A DNA stretch of 64,000 nucleotides from Shinella pollutisoli (GCF_024609765.1 NZ_JANFDG010000021.1:1-64000); one strand, 5' to 3'. Shown: positions 36,139 through 45,009, numbered from the stretch's first letter. Made by a program: numbers and translations. Notes: generated by a model not told the origin, from the letters alone.

Positions 36139-37035
36139 TTAAAAATTCCAGTTGCGTGCCTTGGCGACGATGAAATCGCGGAAGGCCTTGAGCTTGGCCG
36201 CATTCTTCATCTCGCTTGGATAGCAGAAATAGGTGTCGAAGGAGGGCACGTCCGCATTGGTGACGAGCTGGATCAGGCCGGGGTCGCGGCCGACGATATA
36301 GTCCGGCAGCATGGCGATGCCGATGCCGAGCAGGCAGGCGCGCTTGATCGAGGTGAGGCTGTTGATCTGCAGCACCGAGGGGCGCGGATTGTCGGAATCG
36401 CGGCCGGCGATCTCCAGCCAGTTGACGTCGAGCAGGTAGTTCGGCGCGGGCTCGCCGAAGGTGATGATCTTGTGCTTGTCGAAATCGTCGATCGACTGCG
36501 GCTCGCCGTAGCGGTTGATGTAGGAGGGGGCGGCGTAGACGTGCATGTGCACGGTGAAGAGCTTGCGCTGGATGAGGTCCGACTGCTGCGGCTCGCGCAG
36601 CCGGATCGCGCAGTCGGCGTGGCGCATGTTCACGTCGAGCTCCTCGTTGTCGAGGATGAGCTGCACCTGCATGTCGGGATAGAGCGCGAGGAATTCCTGC
36701 ACCTTGTCGGTGAGCCAGCCCTGGCCGAGGCCGACGGTGGTGGTGATGCGCAGCTTGCCGCTCGGCTTCTCGGTGTTCTCGGTGAGCTGCACGCGCACGC
36801 TTTCGAGCTTCATCAGCACGTCGTGGGCGGTGCGGTAGAGGATCTCGCCCTGCTCGGTGAGGATGAGGCCGCGGGCGTGGCGGTGGAACAGCTTGATGCC
36901 GACGTCCTGCTCGAGCGCGCTCACCTGGCGGCTGATCGCCGATTGCGAGAGATGCAGCTTGTCGGCCGCATGCGTGAACGAGCCTGCCTCGGCCGCGGCA
37001 TGGAAAATCCGCAGCTTGTCCCAGTCGAGCGGCAT
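36139..37035 (-). CDS. lsrB: LysR-type regulator LsrB
   Basis: 298 residues. The N-terminal HTH is DWDKLRIFHAAAEAGSFTHA with LHLSQSAISRQVSALEQDVG, followed by HARGLILTEQGE. The C-terminal ligand domain carries GLGQGWLTDKV and a cysteine in the RACLLGIGIAMLPDY segment. This closely resembles LsrB of S. meliloti, a redox-responsive regulator needed for LPS synthesis, oxidative-stress defence and symbiosis, also found beside trxB. ATG 37035 gives the known N-terminus; ATG 37047 is also in frame. The tandem sRNAs lie just past its 3' end. Confidence 0.92.
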   Translation of the reverse strand: MPLDWDKLRIFHAAAEAGSFTHAADKLHLSQSAISRQVSALEQDVGIKLFHRHARGLILTEQGEILYRTAHDVLMKLESVRVQLTENTEKPSGKLRITTTVGLGQGWLTDKVQEFLALYPDMQVQLILDNEELDVNMRHADCAIRLREPQQSDLIQRKLFTVHMHVYAAPSYINRYGEPQSIDDFDKHKIITFGEPAPNYLLDVNWLEIAGRDSDNPRPSVLQINSLTSIKRACLLGIGIAMLPDYIVGRDPGLIQLVTNADVPSFDTYFCYPSEMKNAAKLKAFRDFIVAKARNWNF

Positions 37036-37146
37036 CCTATCCCCCATATGTCCTCGCAGCGGGAACCCGGTGTTTCCCGCCCCATCGCTGATCCACTGTT
37101 CCCACGTCGGGATCCGGGACGAATCCCGCTCCCTTATTGGCGGCTT

Positions 37147-38121
37147 CTACTCGGCCGCAATTGCGACAGGCCTATGACCCGCAAGATATTTTTCCGCTTC
37201 GAGCGCGGCCATGCAGCCCATGCCGGCTGCCGTCACGGCCTGGCGGTAGACGTCGTCCGTCACGTCGCCGGCGGCGAAGACGCCGGGCACGTCGGTCGCC
37301 GTCGAATCGGGTGCGGTCCACAGATAGCCGTTCGGCTTCAGGCGCAGCTTGCCCTTGAAGAGCTCGACGGCGGGTGCGTGGCCGATCGCGACGAAGACGC
37401 CGTCGGTCGCGAGATCCTGCGTCTCGCCGGTCTTCGTGTTGCGGAGCCGCACGCCGTTGACGGAGGCCGGGATCGGCGGTCTCGCCTCGGCGCCGAGATA
37501 CGCGATCACCTCGTGGTCCCAGATCACCCGCACGTTCTCCCTGGCGAAGAGCCGCTCCTGGAGGATGCGTTCCGCGCGGAAGCCGTCGCGCCTGTGGACG
37601 ACGGTCACGGTGCGGGCGAGGTTGGCGAGGTAGAGCGCCTCCTCCACGGCCGAGTTGCCGCCGCCGACCACGACCACGTCCTTGTTGCGGTAGAAGAAGC
37701 CGTCGCAGGTGGCGCAGGCCGAGACGCCGAAGCCCTGGAATCTGGCCTCGGTCTCGATGCCGAGCCAGCGGGCCTTGGCGCCGGTGGCGATGATGAGGGC
37801 GTCGGCCGTCCATTCGGTCCCGCTGTCGGTGGAGATGCGGAACGGGCGCACGTCGAGGTCGACGTTCGTCACGAGGTCGTTGACGATCTCGGCGCCGACG
37901 TGCTGCGCCTGCTTCAGCATCTGCTCCATCATCCACGGGCCCTGGACCGGATCGGCATAGCCCGGATAGTTCTCCACGTCCGTGGTGATCATGAGCTGGC
38001 CGCCCTGCTCCATGCCGGCGATCAGCACCGGCTCCAGCATGGCGCGGGCGGTATAGATGGCGGCGGTGTAGCCGGCGGGGCCGGAGCCGATGATCAGCAC
38101 CTTGACGTGACGTGCGGACAT
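37147..38121 (-). CDS. trxB: Thioredoxin reductase
   Basis: FAD/NADPH flavoenzyme reducing thioredoxin. 324 residues. The FAD motif is VLIIGSGPAGYTAAIY, the redox centre CATC is in VSACATCDGFFYR, the NADPH motif is VVVVGGGNSAVEEA, and GVFAAGDVTDD lies near the end. ATG 38121 is the conserved start. It sits upstream of lsrB on the same strand, 111 nt apart, an arrangement shared with Sinorhizobium and Agrobacterium, and is divergent from an Lrp-type gene. Confidence 0.97.
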   Translation of the reverse strand: MSARHVKVLIIGSGPAGYTAAIYTARAMLEPVLIAGMEQGGQLMITTDVENYPGYADPVQGPWMMEQMLKQAQHVGAEIVNDLVTNVDLDVRPFRISTDSGTEWTADALIIATGAKARWLGIETEARFQGFGVSACATCDGFFYRNKDVVVVGGGNSAVEEALYLANLARTVTVVHRRDGFRAERILQERLFARENVRVIWDHEVIAYLGAEARPPIPASVNGVRLRNTKTGETQDLATDGVFVAIGHAPAVELFKGKLRLKPNGYLWTAPDSTATDVPGVFAAGDVTDDVYRQAVTAAGMGCMAALEAEKYLAGHRPVAIAAE

Positions 38122-38369
38122 GGTCGTTCCTTTCGGGGCGCTCGGCCGGCCTCGGGCCCGCATCGCGGGACGGCGGCGAGGGGCTCTCGCATATCTCTGT
38201 TCGGCCTCCATTTATGAGGGCGGAGGCCCCGGTTTCAAGCCCGGCCCGGCCGTTGCCAACAGACGGCGAAGGAGCGTGACATATTTGTGCCTCTTCCTGT
38301 AATAATATTGCGTCAATCAGGCGATTCGGATCACATCCGGTCGCGCCCGTGAAAGGTCCGTATCCACCC

Positions 38370-38837
38370 ATGTTTCGCGCCGAACTCGATGCCATCGATC
38401 TCCGCATCCTGAAGGAACTGCAGGCGGACGGGCGGATGACCAATGTCGAGCTCGCCGCGCGCGCCGGCATTTCCGCCCCGCCGTGCCTCAGGCGCGTGCG
38501 CAAGCTGGAGGAGGCGGGCATCATCGAGGGCTACACGGCGATCCTGAACGCGCCGGCGCTCGGCTACGACCTCGTCGCCTTCTGCATGGTGGGCCTGCGC
38601 CACCAGTCGGAGGCCAACCTCAAGGCCTTCGCCGCGGCGACCGCCGAATGGCCGATGGTGCGCCAGGCCTGGATGGTCTCCGGCGACAGCGACTTCCTGC
38701 TCCATTGCGTGGCCGAGAATCTCACCCGCTTCCAGGACTTCGTCATCGAGGAGCTGACCGCCAACGAGCAGGTCGACACGGTGCGCACCATGCTGACGAT
38801 CCGCCAGGTGAAGAAGGTCGGGCTGGTGGAGCTGTGA
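38370..38837 (+). CDS. Lrp/AsnC-family regulator next to trxB
   Basis: 155 residues. The HTH is LDAIDLRILKELQADGR and ISAPPCLRRVRKLEEAGII; the RAM domain includes VGLRHQSEANLKAF and MVSGDSDFLLHCV. ATG 38370 gives the standard start; a GTG at 38349 would add seven residues. The gene is divergent from trxB and its TGA overlaps the ATG of the next gene (TGATG), so it is translationally linked to a sugar transferase. Synteny suggests it is the ortholog of the lrp gene by the rhizobial LPS locus. Confidence 0.9.
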   Translation: MFRAELDAIDLRILKELQADGRMTNVELAARAGISAPPCLRRVRKLEEAGIIEGYTAILNAPALGYDLVAFCMVGLRHQSEANLKAFAAATAEWPMVRQAWMVSGDSDFLLHCVAENLTRFQDFVIEELTANEQVDTVRTMLTIRQVKKVGLVEL

Positions 38838-39499
38838 TGGCGCCGTCGCAACGCGAGGGGCTTTTCCCGTGGATCCGGCGCAAGCTGGAGAAGAAGGCGC
38901 GGCGGCTTGCCGGCCGGGGCCGGCGCCTGCTGGGGCTCAGCCACACCGCGCCGCTCGGCGAGCCCGACGTCTTCGAGCTGCTGCGCGACAGGTCCGTCGC
39001 CCTCGTCGGCAATGCGCAAAGCCTGACCGGGACGGATCGCGGCGCGGTGATCGACGCCCACGATCTCGTCATCCGGTGCAATGCCGCGCCGATCCCGGAC
39101 GTCCGCTCGCACGGGGCGAAGACCGACATCATCGCGACCAGCATCGGCTTCGACGCCGGGGTGATGGACGCGCGCAGGGCACGCTACCTGTTCTGGATGT
39201 CGCCGCAGCGGGACGACCTGCCGGGCTGGATGCTCCGGTGGCCGGGCTTCTTCCTCTTTCCCGAGGAAAGCCACCGCGTGCTGCTGGCGGCGATCGGCCG
39301 CCGGCCGACGACGGGCCTGATGGTGATCGCGCTGCTGTCCCGCTCGCCGTGCCGGAAAGTGAGCCTCCACGGCTTCGATTTCTTCCGCAGCCAGTCTCTG
39401 TCCGGCGTCTTGCGCAAGGCCACGCCGCACGATCCCGCGGCGGAGGAGCGTTTCGTCTCGGATCTCGTCCGGGCCGATCCGCGGTTTTCCCTTAATTGA
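38837..39499 (+). CDS. GT29-like (sialyltransferase-fold) glycosyltransferase
   Basis: 220 residues. The large-motif-like block is VALVGNAQSL, then IDAHDLVIRCNAAP and GAKTDIIATS. The small-motif-like block is PTTGLMVIALL with CRKVSLHGFDFF. Both are typical of GT29 sialyltransferases, which use CMP-activated acidic sugars. There is no signal peptide; the basic N-terminus (RRKLEKKARRLAGRGRRLLG) could contact the membrane. It is coupled to the upstream lrp gene and overlaps a TTG in the next gene. The donor may be CMP-Kdo or CMP-sialic acid; no sialic-acid genes are present here. Confidence 0.78.
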   Translation: MAPSQREGLFPWIRRKLEKKARRLAGRGRRLLGLSHTAPLGEPDVFELLRDRSVALVGNAQSLTGTDRGAVIDAHDLVIRCNAAPIPDVRSHGAKTDIIATSIGFDAGVMDARRARYLFWMSPQRDDLPGWMLRWPGFFLFPEESHRVLLAAIGRRPTTGLMVIALLSRSPCRKVSLHGFDFFRSQSLSGVLRKATPHDPAAEERFVSDLVRADPRFSLN

Positions 39500-39537
39500 C
39501 GTTCGATCGGCGCCGTCCGGGCGCACTGAAGGTGCAC

Positions 39538-40197
39538 ATGCAGAAAATCGGCGATTTTTGGGTTCCCGACGTCGACGCGCGGCCGGGGGAGAATCTGGAG
39601 AAGAGCCGGCGCGGCTTCGAGGGGCGGGCGGGTATCCAGATCGCCCATCTCGAACGCGCGCTCGAACTCGTCCCGGGACGGGAGCTCGCAATTGACGGCG
39701 GCGCGAATGTCGGCGCCTGGACAAGGCTCATGGCGAAGCACTTCCGGCGCGTGCACAGCTTCGAGCCCAATCCGGAGGTCGTCGCCTGCCTTGCGCGCAA
39801 CGTCGAGGAATGGGGGGCGGCCGATGTCGCCACGGTTCATCCGAAGGGCCTTTCCGACCGCCGCGAGTTCGTCGCCATGGGGACGAAGGAAGGCGCGCGC
39901 ACCGTCACCGGCAGGATCGTCGGGCAGGGCGACATCGAATGCGTGACGATCGACAGCCTCGACCTCGAGGCGTGCTCGCTCCTCAAGCTCGATCTCGAGG
40001 GCTACGAGGCGCAGGCGCTGGCCGGGGCGGCCGGGACCATCCGGCGATACCGGCCCTGGATCCTGATCGAGAACAAGCGCGGCTTCCTCGAACGGATCGT
40101 CGGGACAAAGGCGCAGCGCTTCCTCGCGCGGAACGGCTACAGGCTCGTCGAGAAGATCGGCGACAAGGGCATAGACTGGCTGTTCAGCCCCGCCTGA
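39538..40197 (+). CDS. FkbM-family SAM-dependent methyltransferase
   Basis: 219 residues. The SAM motif is LAIDGGANVGAWTRLM, followed by VHSFEPNPEVVACLARNV; the FkbM-type block is LLKLDLEGYEAQALAGA. FkbM proteins methylate sugar or polyketide hydroxyls and are frequent in surface-polysaccharide loci. ATG 39538 (RBS GAAGGTG) is preferred to a TTG at 39496 that overlaps the preceding stop. Its 3' end overlaps the convergent pyruvyl-transferase gene by 14 nt. Confidence 0.9.
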   Translation: MQKIGDFWVPDVDARPGENLEKSRRGFEGRAGIQIAHLERALELVPGRELAIDGGANVGAWTRLMAKHFRRVHSFEPNPEVVACLARNVEEWGAADVATVHPKGLSDRREFVAMGTKEGARTVTGRIVGQGDIECVTIDSLDLEACSLLKLDLEGYEAQALAGAAGTIRRYRPWILIENKRGFLERIVGTKAQRFLARNGYRLVEKIGDKGIDWLFSPA

Positions 40198-41224
40198 CGT
40201 CCCCGCCATCGCGGGCGAGCCCGGCGATCTCGCCGAAGAGATCGCGGGCCTTCTCCGTGCAGAGGCGCAGCCCCGCCTCGATCCTCGCGCGTTCCTCGTC
40301 GGAATAGTCTTCGGCGCCGCCCTGGGCGAGGCGCTCGCGCAGCTCTTCCGCCGTAACCAGCCGTTGCCTGCCGAGGCCGAAATCGTCGAGGAGCGCGGCG
40401 ATCTTCCAGGAATTCGAATCCACGGCCAGGAACGGCGTTCCGGTGAAGAGGCAGAAGCAGACGGCGTGGAAACGGCCGGTGACGTGCAGCCTTGCGCGCA
40501 GGAGATGGGCGATGAACTCCTCCTCCGTCCGGCTGAACAGGATCTTGCGGTCGAGCGCTCCGGCCGCCGCCGCATGAGCGTGGATGAAGGCCTCGCGAAG
40601 CTGCCGGATCGGAAACGGCCAGTGCGCCCGCGGCGCTTTCAGCGTCGTCAGGATCGGCAGGAAGAAGGTATCCGGCGAATGGCGGGCGATCTCGCGCAGC
40701 GTCCTGCTCAGCGTCCTGGAGACGGAATCGCCGACGAGGATGCGGTCCCGCCCGGGCCCGCCGGGGGCGGCGAGCATGCCGTCGGAAAGCGACATGTCGG
40801 GCACGACCGGCGTCCTCCTGCCGGTCAGCGCCTCGATCTCCGCGGCGCTGCGGGAATCGCGCGCCGAGACGAGGGCGATCTTGTCGAGGTAGCGCCGCCA
40901 CTCTTTCGGGTTGTCCTGGTAGAGGGTGTTGATCAGCGCGACCGGCTTGCCGGCCCGGGCCGGGTGGTCGACGACCTTCAGGAGGCGCAGGGCGCTCTGC
41001 GCGCCGTGATGGAACGTGCCTTCGCCGTTGATGACGACGAGGTCGCTGCGGCCCATCGCGTCGAGGAACGCACGGTCGTTCTCCCAGTCGTTGCGGATCG
41101 GGCTGCGGCCGGCGATCTCGATGCCCTGCCCGGCAAGCCGCTTCTCGATGAGGCGCATGACGCGCAGGCAGCCGAAATGCCGGTCTGCGCGCGTGTCGTT
41201 CATGAGGACGGCTCTGATGGGCAT
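40184..41224 (-). CDS. Polysaccharide pyruvyl transferase family protein
   Basis: 346 residues. It contains VVINGEGTFHHG and, near the C-terminus, LHVTGRFHAVCFCLFTGTPFLAVDSNSWK, both characteristic of the PF04230 pyruvyl transferases (CsaB/ExoV-like) that put ketal pyruvate on sugars. ATG 41224 was chosen; a TTG at 41245 would add seven residues. It is convergent with the FkbM gene and divergent from the GT42-like gene, so it is the only minus-strand gene inside the island. Confidence 0.88.
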   Translation of the reverse strand: MPIRAVLMNDTRADRHFGCLRVMRLIEKRLAGQGIEIAGRSPIRNDWENDRAFLDAMGRSDLVVINGEGTFHHGAQSALRLLKVVDHPARAGKPVALINTLYQDNPKEWRRYLDKIALVSARDSRSAAEIEALTGRRTPVVPDMSLSDGMLAAPGGPGRDRILVGDSVSRTLSRTLREIARHSPDTFFLPILTTLKAPRAHWPFPIRQLREAFIHAHAAAAGALDRKILFSRTEEEFIAHLLRARLHVTGRFHAVCFCLFTGTPFLAVDSNSWKIAALLDDFGLGRQRLVTAEELRERLAQGGAEDYSDEERARIEAGLRLCTEKARDLFGEIAGLARDGGDVRRG

Positions 41225-41340
41225 GCGCGGTTCTCGGTTTTCCAAGGGATGCGATCCCGTGTGGGGATAGTCAATCGGACGGGCGCTTGCAACCTGTCCG
41301 CCGTGGTAGCCAAGGGGGCGGCGGTTCTATATGGAGCATT

Positions 41341-42258
41341 ATGGTTTTCGGTTCCGACAGGCCCCTGTGGCGCGCGTTCCTCAAGATAGGCACGCAACTC
41401 GTTCTCGGCAGGGAGCGGGCGCATTTCCATAACTGGTTCCCGGGGCTCGATCTGCATGTGCCCGCCGGTCCCGCCGAGACTGGTTCCATCGTCCATCGCG
41501 GGCGAACGGTCGGCCGGCTGCACCATCCGGAGGTCCTGCGCCGGCGGGCGGGCGCGGACATCGTGATCGTCGGCTCCGGCCCGTCCGTGCGCGAGAACGA
41601 CGTTTCCCGGCTGCCGGCGGACACGGCGATCCTGCTCAACGGTGCGATCAACCTCGTGCCCGGGGTGATCGCTTCGCCGCTTGCCGTGGCGATCGAGGAC
41701 GAGCGCTTCGTCTGGCGCCACCACGATGCGATCGTCCGCACCGTCGCGCCGGGCACGATCTGCCTGCTCTCGGTCGGCGTCATCCGCGCGCTCTGCGAGC
41801 TCGATGCGCATTGGCTCGCCGAGCGGACCGTCGTCCTGATCGACGACGTCTGCAAGCCCTATCGCCGGCCCCGGCGCAGGGCGGAGGAGGTCGCGGCGCT
41901 GGAATATGTCCGGACGGACGGGAAGGGGTTCGGCTTTTCGCTTTGTCCGGCGCGGGGCGTCGTCCAGGGCGGCTCGGTGGTGGTGAGCGTCTTCCAGTTC
42001 GCGGTCTACTGCCGGCCGCGCGCGATCGGCTTCGTCGGCATCGACCTTGCGAATGCCGACGCGCCGCGCTTCTACGAAAGCCGCGGCCGGAAGGCCTTTT
42101 CCGGCGTCGCAGCGGCGACGGACCGGATCCTTTCGTCGCTTGCCGCCGGCTTGCCCGTCTGCGCGCAGAACGGCATCACGCTCCGCAACCATTCGCGGCA
42201 CTCGGCGCTGGCGCGGATCGGGCTCGATTACGATCCGCGCCTTGCCGCCGCGTCGTAG
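41341..42258 (+). CDS. GT42-like (CST-I-type) sialyltransferase-fold protein
   Basis: 305 residues. The block DIVIVGSGPSVRENDVSRLP strongly recalls the CMP-binding start of Campylobacter CST-I/II (GxGPSLKExDxSRLP). A later GFVGIDLANADAPRFYESRG corresponds to the GIDFY region of that family. The N-terminal 85 residues have no clear match (RAFLKIGTQLVLGRERAHF). A DUF115-type fold is an alternative. The 3' end overlaps lpsB by 31 nt convergently. Function is inferred from motifs only. Confidence 0.62.
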   Translation: MVFGSDRPLWRAFLKIGTQLVLGRERAHFHNWFPGLDLHVPAGPAETGSIVHRGRTVGRLHHPEVLRRRAGADIVIVGSGPSVRENDVSRLPADTAILLNGAINLVPGVIASPLAVAIEDERFVWRHHDAIVRTVAPGTICLLSVGVIRALCELDAHWLAERTVVLIDDVCKPYRRPRRRAEEVAALEYVRTDGKGFGFSLCPARGVVQGGSVVVSVFQFAVYCRPRAIGFVGIDLANADAPRFYESRGRKAFSGVAAATDRILSSLAAGLPVCAQNGITLRNHSRHSALARIGLDYDPRLAAAS

Positions 42259-43301
42259 ACGGCGGCGAGGCGGCCTGCCTCGCCCTCGATCGTGAAATGC
42301 CGCATGACATGCGGGCGGGCCCGCGCCGCGGCCGCCAGGCGCCGGGCATCGTCGTCCATGAAGCGGGCGGTCGCCTCCGCCACGGCGTCGAGATCGCCGG
42401 GCGGCACGACGACGCCGGTTTCCTCCTCGCCCGTCGCGACGATCTCCGCGAAGGCGCCGACGTCGGTGGCCACCACCGGCACGCCGGTCGCCATGGCTTC
42501 GAGCGGGGTGAGGCCGAAGCCTTCCCAGCGCTGCGGCGCGACGAACAGGTCGAGGGTGCGGTACCAGGCGTTGATGTCGGTGTGCTCGCCGACGAAGGCG
42601 ATGCGGTCGGCAAGGCCGGCGGCGCGGACCTTCTCCCTCAACCCGGCCTCGAAGGCGGCGTGCTGCGCGGTGGCGCGGCCCGCGACGACGGCCGCCCAGC
42701 CCGGCCGCGACGGCAGCAGCCGGATCATCGCGTCGACGAAGAGGTCGGTTCCCTTCTGATGGCGGACGCGACCGAAGCAGCCGATAACGTTCAGGCCCGG
42801 GTCGAGGCCCTTTTCCCTCCTGGCCGCGACCTTGTCGGCGGCGGGGGAGAAGCGTTCCGGGTCGATCCCGTGCATGACGACGGTGGCGGGCACGTCGAGA
42901 TAGGCGGCCGTCTTGCCGCTCGTCGCCACGACGGCGTCCATCCGCCGGATGAGGAACTTCGTCCAGCCGGTATGGCGGCGCTGCGAGGCCGAAGTGAAGA
43001 CGAGCTTCAGCGGCATGCGCAGGAGATCGCGGAGAAGGATGCCGGGCAGCATCTCGAGGTTGCGACGCGCATGCCAGATCCGCCAGCGCCGCCCCGCCGG
43101 CGGCGACCACAGGCGAAGAAGGTCCCGCCAGCGCAGGAACGGCAGGTGCGGGGGCAGGCCCGGCCCGAGCGTCGCGACCTTCTGCCCGAGCCGGTTCTGC
43201 ACCGGCACGAGCTGGATGATGGTCGACGTCACGCCGGAGAGGCGGCGCTTGAAGTTGGGTGCAATGACCTCGACGTCACGCATGTCGGTGACTGCCGGCA
43301 T
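42228..43301 (-). CDS. lpsB: LPS-core glycosyltransferase LpsB (GT4)
   Basis: 357 residues. The N-terminus RDVEVIAPNFKRRLSGVTST and the stretches KVATLGPGLPPHLP, IWHARRNLEMLPG and VIGCFGRVRHQKGTDLFVDAMI match S. meliloti LpsB, a mannosyltransferase of the LPS core needed for normal symbiosis. The GT4 donor motif EGFGLTPLEAMATGVPVVA is present. It follows greA by 10 nt and uses the end of greA (TGGGGGTGA) as a ribosome site, so the two are co-transcribed. Confidence 0.92.
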   Translation of the reverse strand: MPAVTDMRDVEVIAPNFKRRLSGVTSTIIQLVPVQNRLGQKVATLGPGLPPHLPFLRWRDLLRLWSPPAGRRWRIWHARRNLEMLPGILLRDLLRMPLKLVFTSASQRRHTGWTKFLIRRMDAVVATSGKTAAYLDVPATVVMHGIDPERFSPAADKVAARREKGLDPGLNVIGCFGRVRHQKGTDLFVDAMIRLLPSRPGWAAVVAGRATAQHAAFEAGLREKVRAAGLADRIAFVGEHTDINAWYRTLDLFVAPQRWEGFGLTPLEAMATGVPVVATDVGAFAEIVATGEEETGVVVPPGDLDAVAEATARFMDDDARRLAAAARARPHVMRHFTIEGEAGRLAAVYDAAARRGS

Positions 43302-43311
43302 GGGGATGCGT

Positions 43312-43788
43312 TCACCCCCAGGTGACGGCGAGGATTTCGTAGGCCTTGGAGCCGCCCGGCGCGTTGACCTCGATCGAATCGCCGACCTCCTTGCCGATGA
43401 GGGCGCGGGCGATCGGCGAGGAGATGGAGATGCGGCCGGCCTTCACGTCGGCCTCCTGGTCGCCGACGATCTGGTAGACCTTCTCCTCCTCGGTGTCCTC
43501 GTCGACGAGCTTTACGCGGGCGCCGAACTTGATCTTGGAGCCGGACATCTTGGAAAGGTCGATGACCTCGGCGCGGGCGACGAAGTCCTCGAGCTCGGTG
43601 ATGCGGCCCTCGTTGTGGCTCTGCGCTTCCTTGGCGGCGTGATATTCGGCGTTTTCCGAAAGGTCGCCGTGCGCGCGCGCCTCGGCGATCGCCTCGATGA
43701 TCCGCGGACGTTCCTCCTGCTGGCGCCAGCGCAGCTCCTCCTGCAGCTTGACGAAACCGTCCTGAGTCATCGGTACCTTTTCAACCAT
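43312..43788 (-). CDS. greA: Transcription elongation factor GreA
   Basis: Rescues backtracked RNA polymerase by stimulating transcript cleavage. 158 residues: coiled-coil N-domain with [15 protein letters not shown] (acidic tip residues) and a C-terminal FKBP-like domain with [14 protein letters not shown]. The start [11 protein letters not shown] is canonical. The upstream region contains a hairpin near 43855-43885. It is cotranscribed with lpsB, a rhizobial arrangement. Confidence 0.97.
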   Translation of the reverse strand: MVEKVPMTQDGFVKLQEELRWRQQEERPRIIEAIAEARAHGDLSENAEYHAAKEAQSHNEGRITELEDFVARAEVIDLSKMSGSKIKFGARVKLVDEDTEEEKVYQIVGDQEADVKAGRISISSPIARALIGKEVGDSIEVNAPGGSKAYEILAVTWG

Positions 43789-43960
43789 AATATTCCGTCC
43801 TTCAGCCTAGGCCGCCCGGGCCTTCCACCCGTGCACACGCAAAAGAAAACGGTCTCCGGAGAAAAACCCCGGAACCGTCGAAAGCGTTTGAACGCCGCTT
43901 ATAGCAGATTGCCGGCCGGGAAAGCCAGTTTTTTCGCCGCAGGCCGTGCCGCCCGCCGGC

Positions 43961-43985
43961 GGAACAATCTCCCCGCGCGCCCGTT
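43961..43985 (+). promoter_or_regulatory. EcfG (general stress sigma factor) type promoter
   Basis: GGAAC (43961-43965), 16 nt, CGTT (43982-43985). The transcription start would fall about 20 nt before the ATG of the first gene of the three-gene operon. It matches the consensus known from RpoE2/EcfG regulons. Confidence 0.75.
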
Positions 43986-44010
43986 TGGCACCCATTGCGG
44001 GAGATGCCTG

Positions 44011-44295
44011 ATGACGACGCGCGACCTCGCCCATCTGGAAGGACGGATCAACGCCCACCGGCGCCTGCTGGTGGAGCTTCTCTCCGTCGTCGCCGCACTG
44101 CCCGAGGCGCGCGACGCGCTCGTCGCCATGGCGCGCGAGAACGAGACCGTCGCCGACCACGAGGAGGATCCGGGGCTGGAGCCCGATGCCGCCTTCGCGG
44201 CGCAGCAGGTCGCCGACGACGAGATCCGCGCGATCCTGAGGGCCGCCATGGAGCGGCTCGACGCACGCCCGGCCCCGACGAGCACAAGGGAGTGA
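44011..44295 (+). CDS. Small helical protein, first gene of an EcfG-type stress operon
   Basis: 94 residues, acidic and mostly helical (LEGRINAHRRLLVELLSVVAAL, ADDEIRAILRAAMERL), with no TM segment. A GGGAGATG site precedes ATG 44011. Not recognised. The next gene starts 4 nt after its stop, and an EcfG-type promoter lies just upstream, which supports it as a genuine gene. Confidence 0.6.
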   Translation: MTTRDLAHLEGRINAHRRLLVELLSVVAALPEARDALVAMARENETVADHEEDPGLEPDAAFAAQQVADDEIRAILRAAMERLDARPAPTSTRE

Positions 44296-44299
44296 TCCG

Positions 44300-44998
44300 A
44301 TGAACATGTTGCAGAAGATTTCCGGCTATTTCAAACAGTTCGCGGGCGAGTTCGCCGGCGACCAGCGCGTCTACGACGAGGGGCGCGCCGAGGCGGGCCA
44401 TGATCCGCAGCCGGCGCCGTCGCCTTCGCGGGACGGCGGCGGCGTGGCCGCCATCCATGCCGACGCCGCGCCGCAATTCGAGGTGTCGCGGGAAGGAGCC
44501 ACCAACAACGGCGTTTCGAGCGCCAAGCCGCGCGTCATCACCGGCAGCGACGACGCGACGGCCCACAGCGGTCCGCTCGGCGCCGGCCCCGCCGAGCCGG
44601 CCTGGTCGGCCGGCTTCGACGAGACCGCGCCGCGGCTCGACCGGGAAGGACCGGCGCCGGACTATTCCGATCCGGAGCAGCTGAAGCTCTACCGGCTGGT
44701 GCCGATCGCCGCCCCCGGCGACACCAACTGGGACCTCGCGCCGAACCAGGGCGAGGTGGTGGTGCGGGCGCGTTCGAGCGGTGACGCCCGCGTCGTCGCG
44801 GCCGAGGCGGAGCTCGACTTCACCGAGATCGACGCGCTTCCGGGCGACGGCAATTCCACGACCTCCGACAGCGCGTTCCGCAACGAGCGGCTCTATACCG
44901 TCGTCGACGAGACCGATCCCGCCTATCCGGCGGAGGGGCCGCGGGGCGTCGTCGCCGGTTCCATCCGCACCGACAACATCCGCCCGACCGAACTCTGA
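44300..44998 (+). CDS. Uncharacterised acidic protein of the stress operon
   Basis: 232 residues. The start resembles an amphipathic helix (MLQKISGYFKQFAGEFAG); the rest is Pro/Asp/Ser-rich and probably disordered, with a more ordered part around RLVPIAAPGDTNWDLAPNQGE and EVVVRARSSGDARVVAAEAE. There is no signal peptide and no cysteine. No family recognised. It lies 4 nt from the upstream gene and 11 nt from the SDR gene. Confidence 0.62.
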   Translation: MNMLQKISGYFKQFAGEFAGDQRVYDEGRAEAGHDPQPAPSPSRDGGGVAAIHADAAPQFEVSREGATNNGVSSAKPRVITGSDDATAHSGPLGAGPAEPAWSAGFDETAPRLDREGPAPDYSDPEQLKLYRLVPIAAPGDTNWDLAPNQGEVVVRARSSGDARVVAAEAELDFTEIDALPGDGNSTTSDSAFRNERLYTVVDETDPAYPAEGPRGVVAGSIRTDNIRPTEL

Positions 44999-45009
44999 AG
45001 GAGACCCCC

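Noticed and set aside
43887-43912. GGAAC motif in the greA upstream region as an EcfG promoter
   Set aside because: CGTT occurs only 9 nt away and CGCC at 17 nt; it is part of a hairpin.
43807-44307. Minus-strand frame opposite the small helical stress gene
   Set aside because: The plus-strand gene has an RBS, an EcfG promoter and tight operon spacing; the minus frame has neither.
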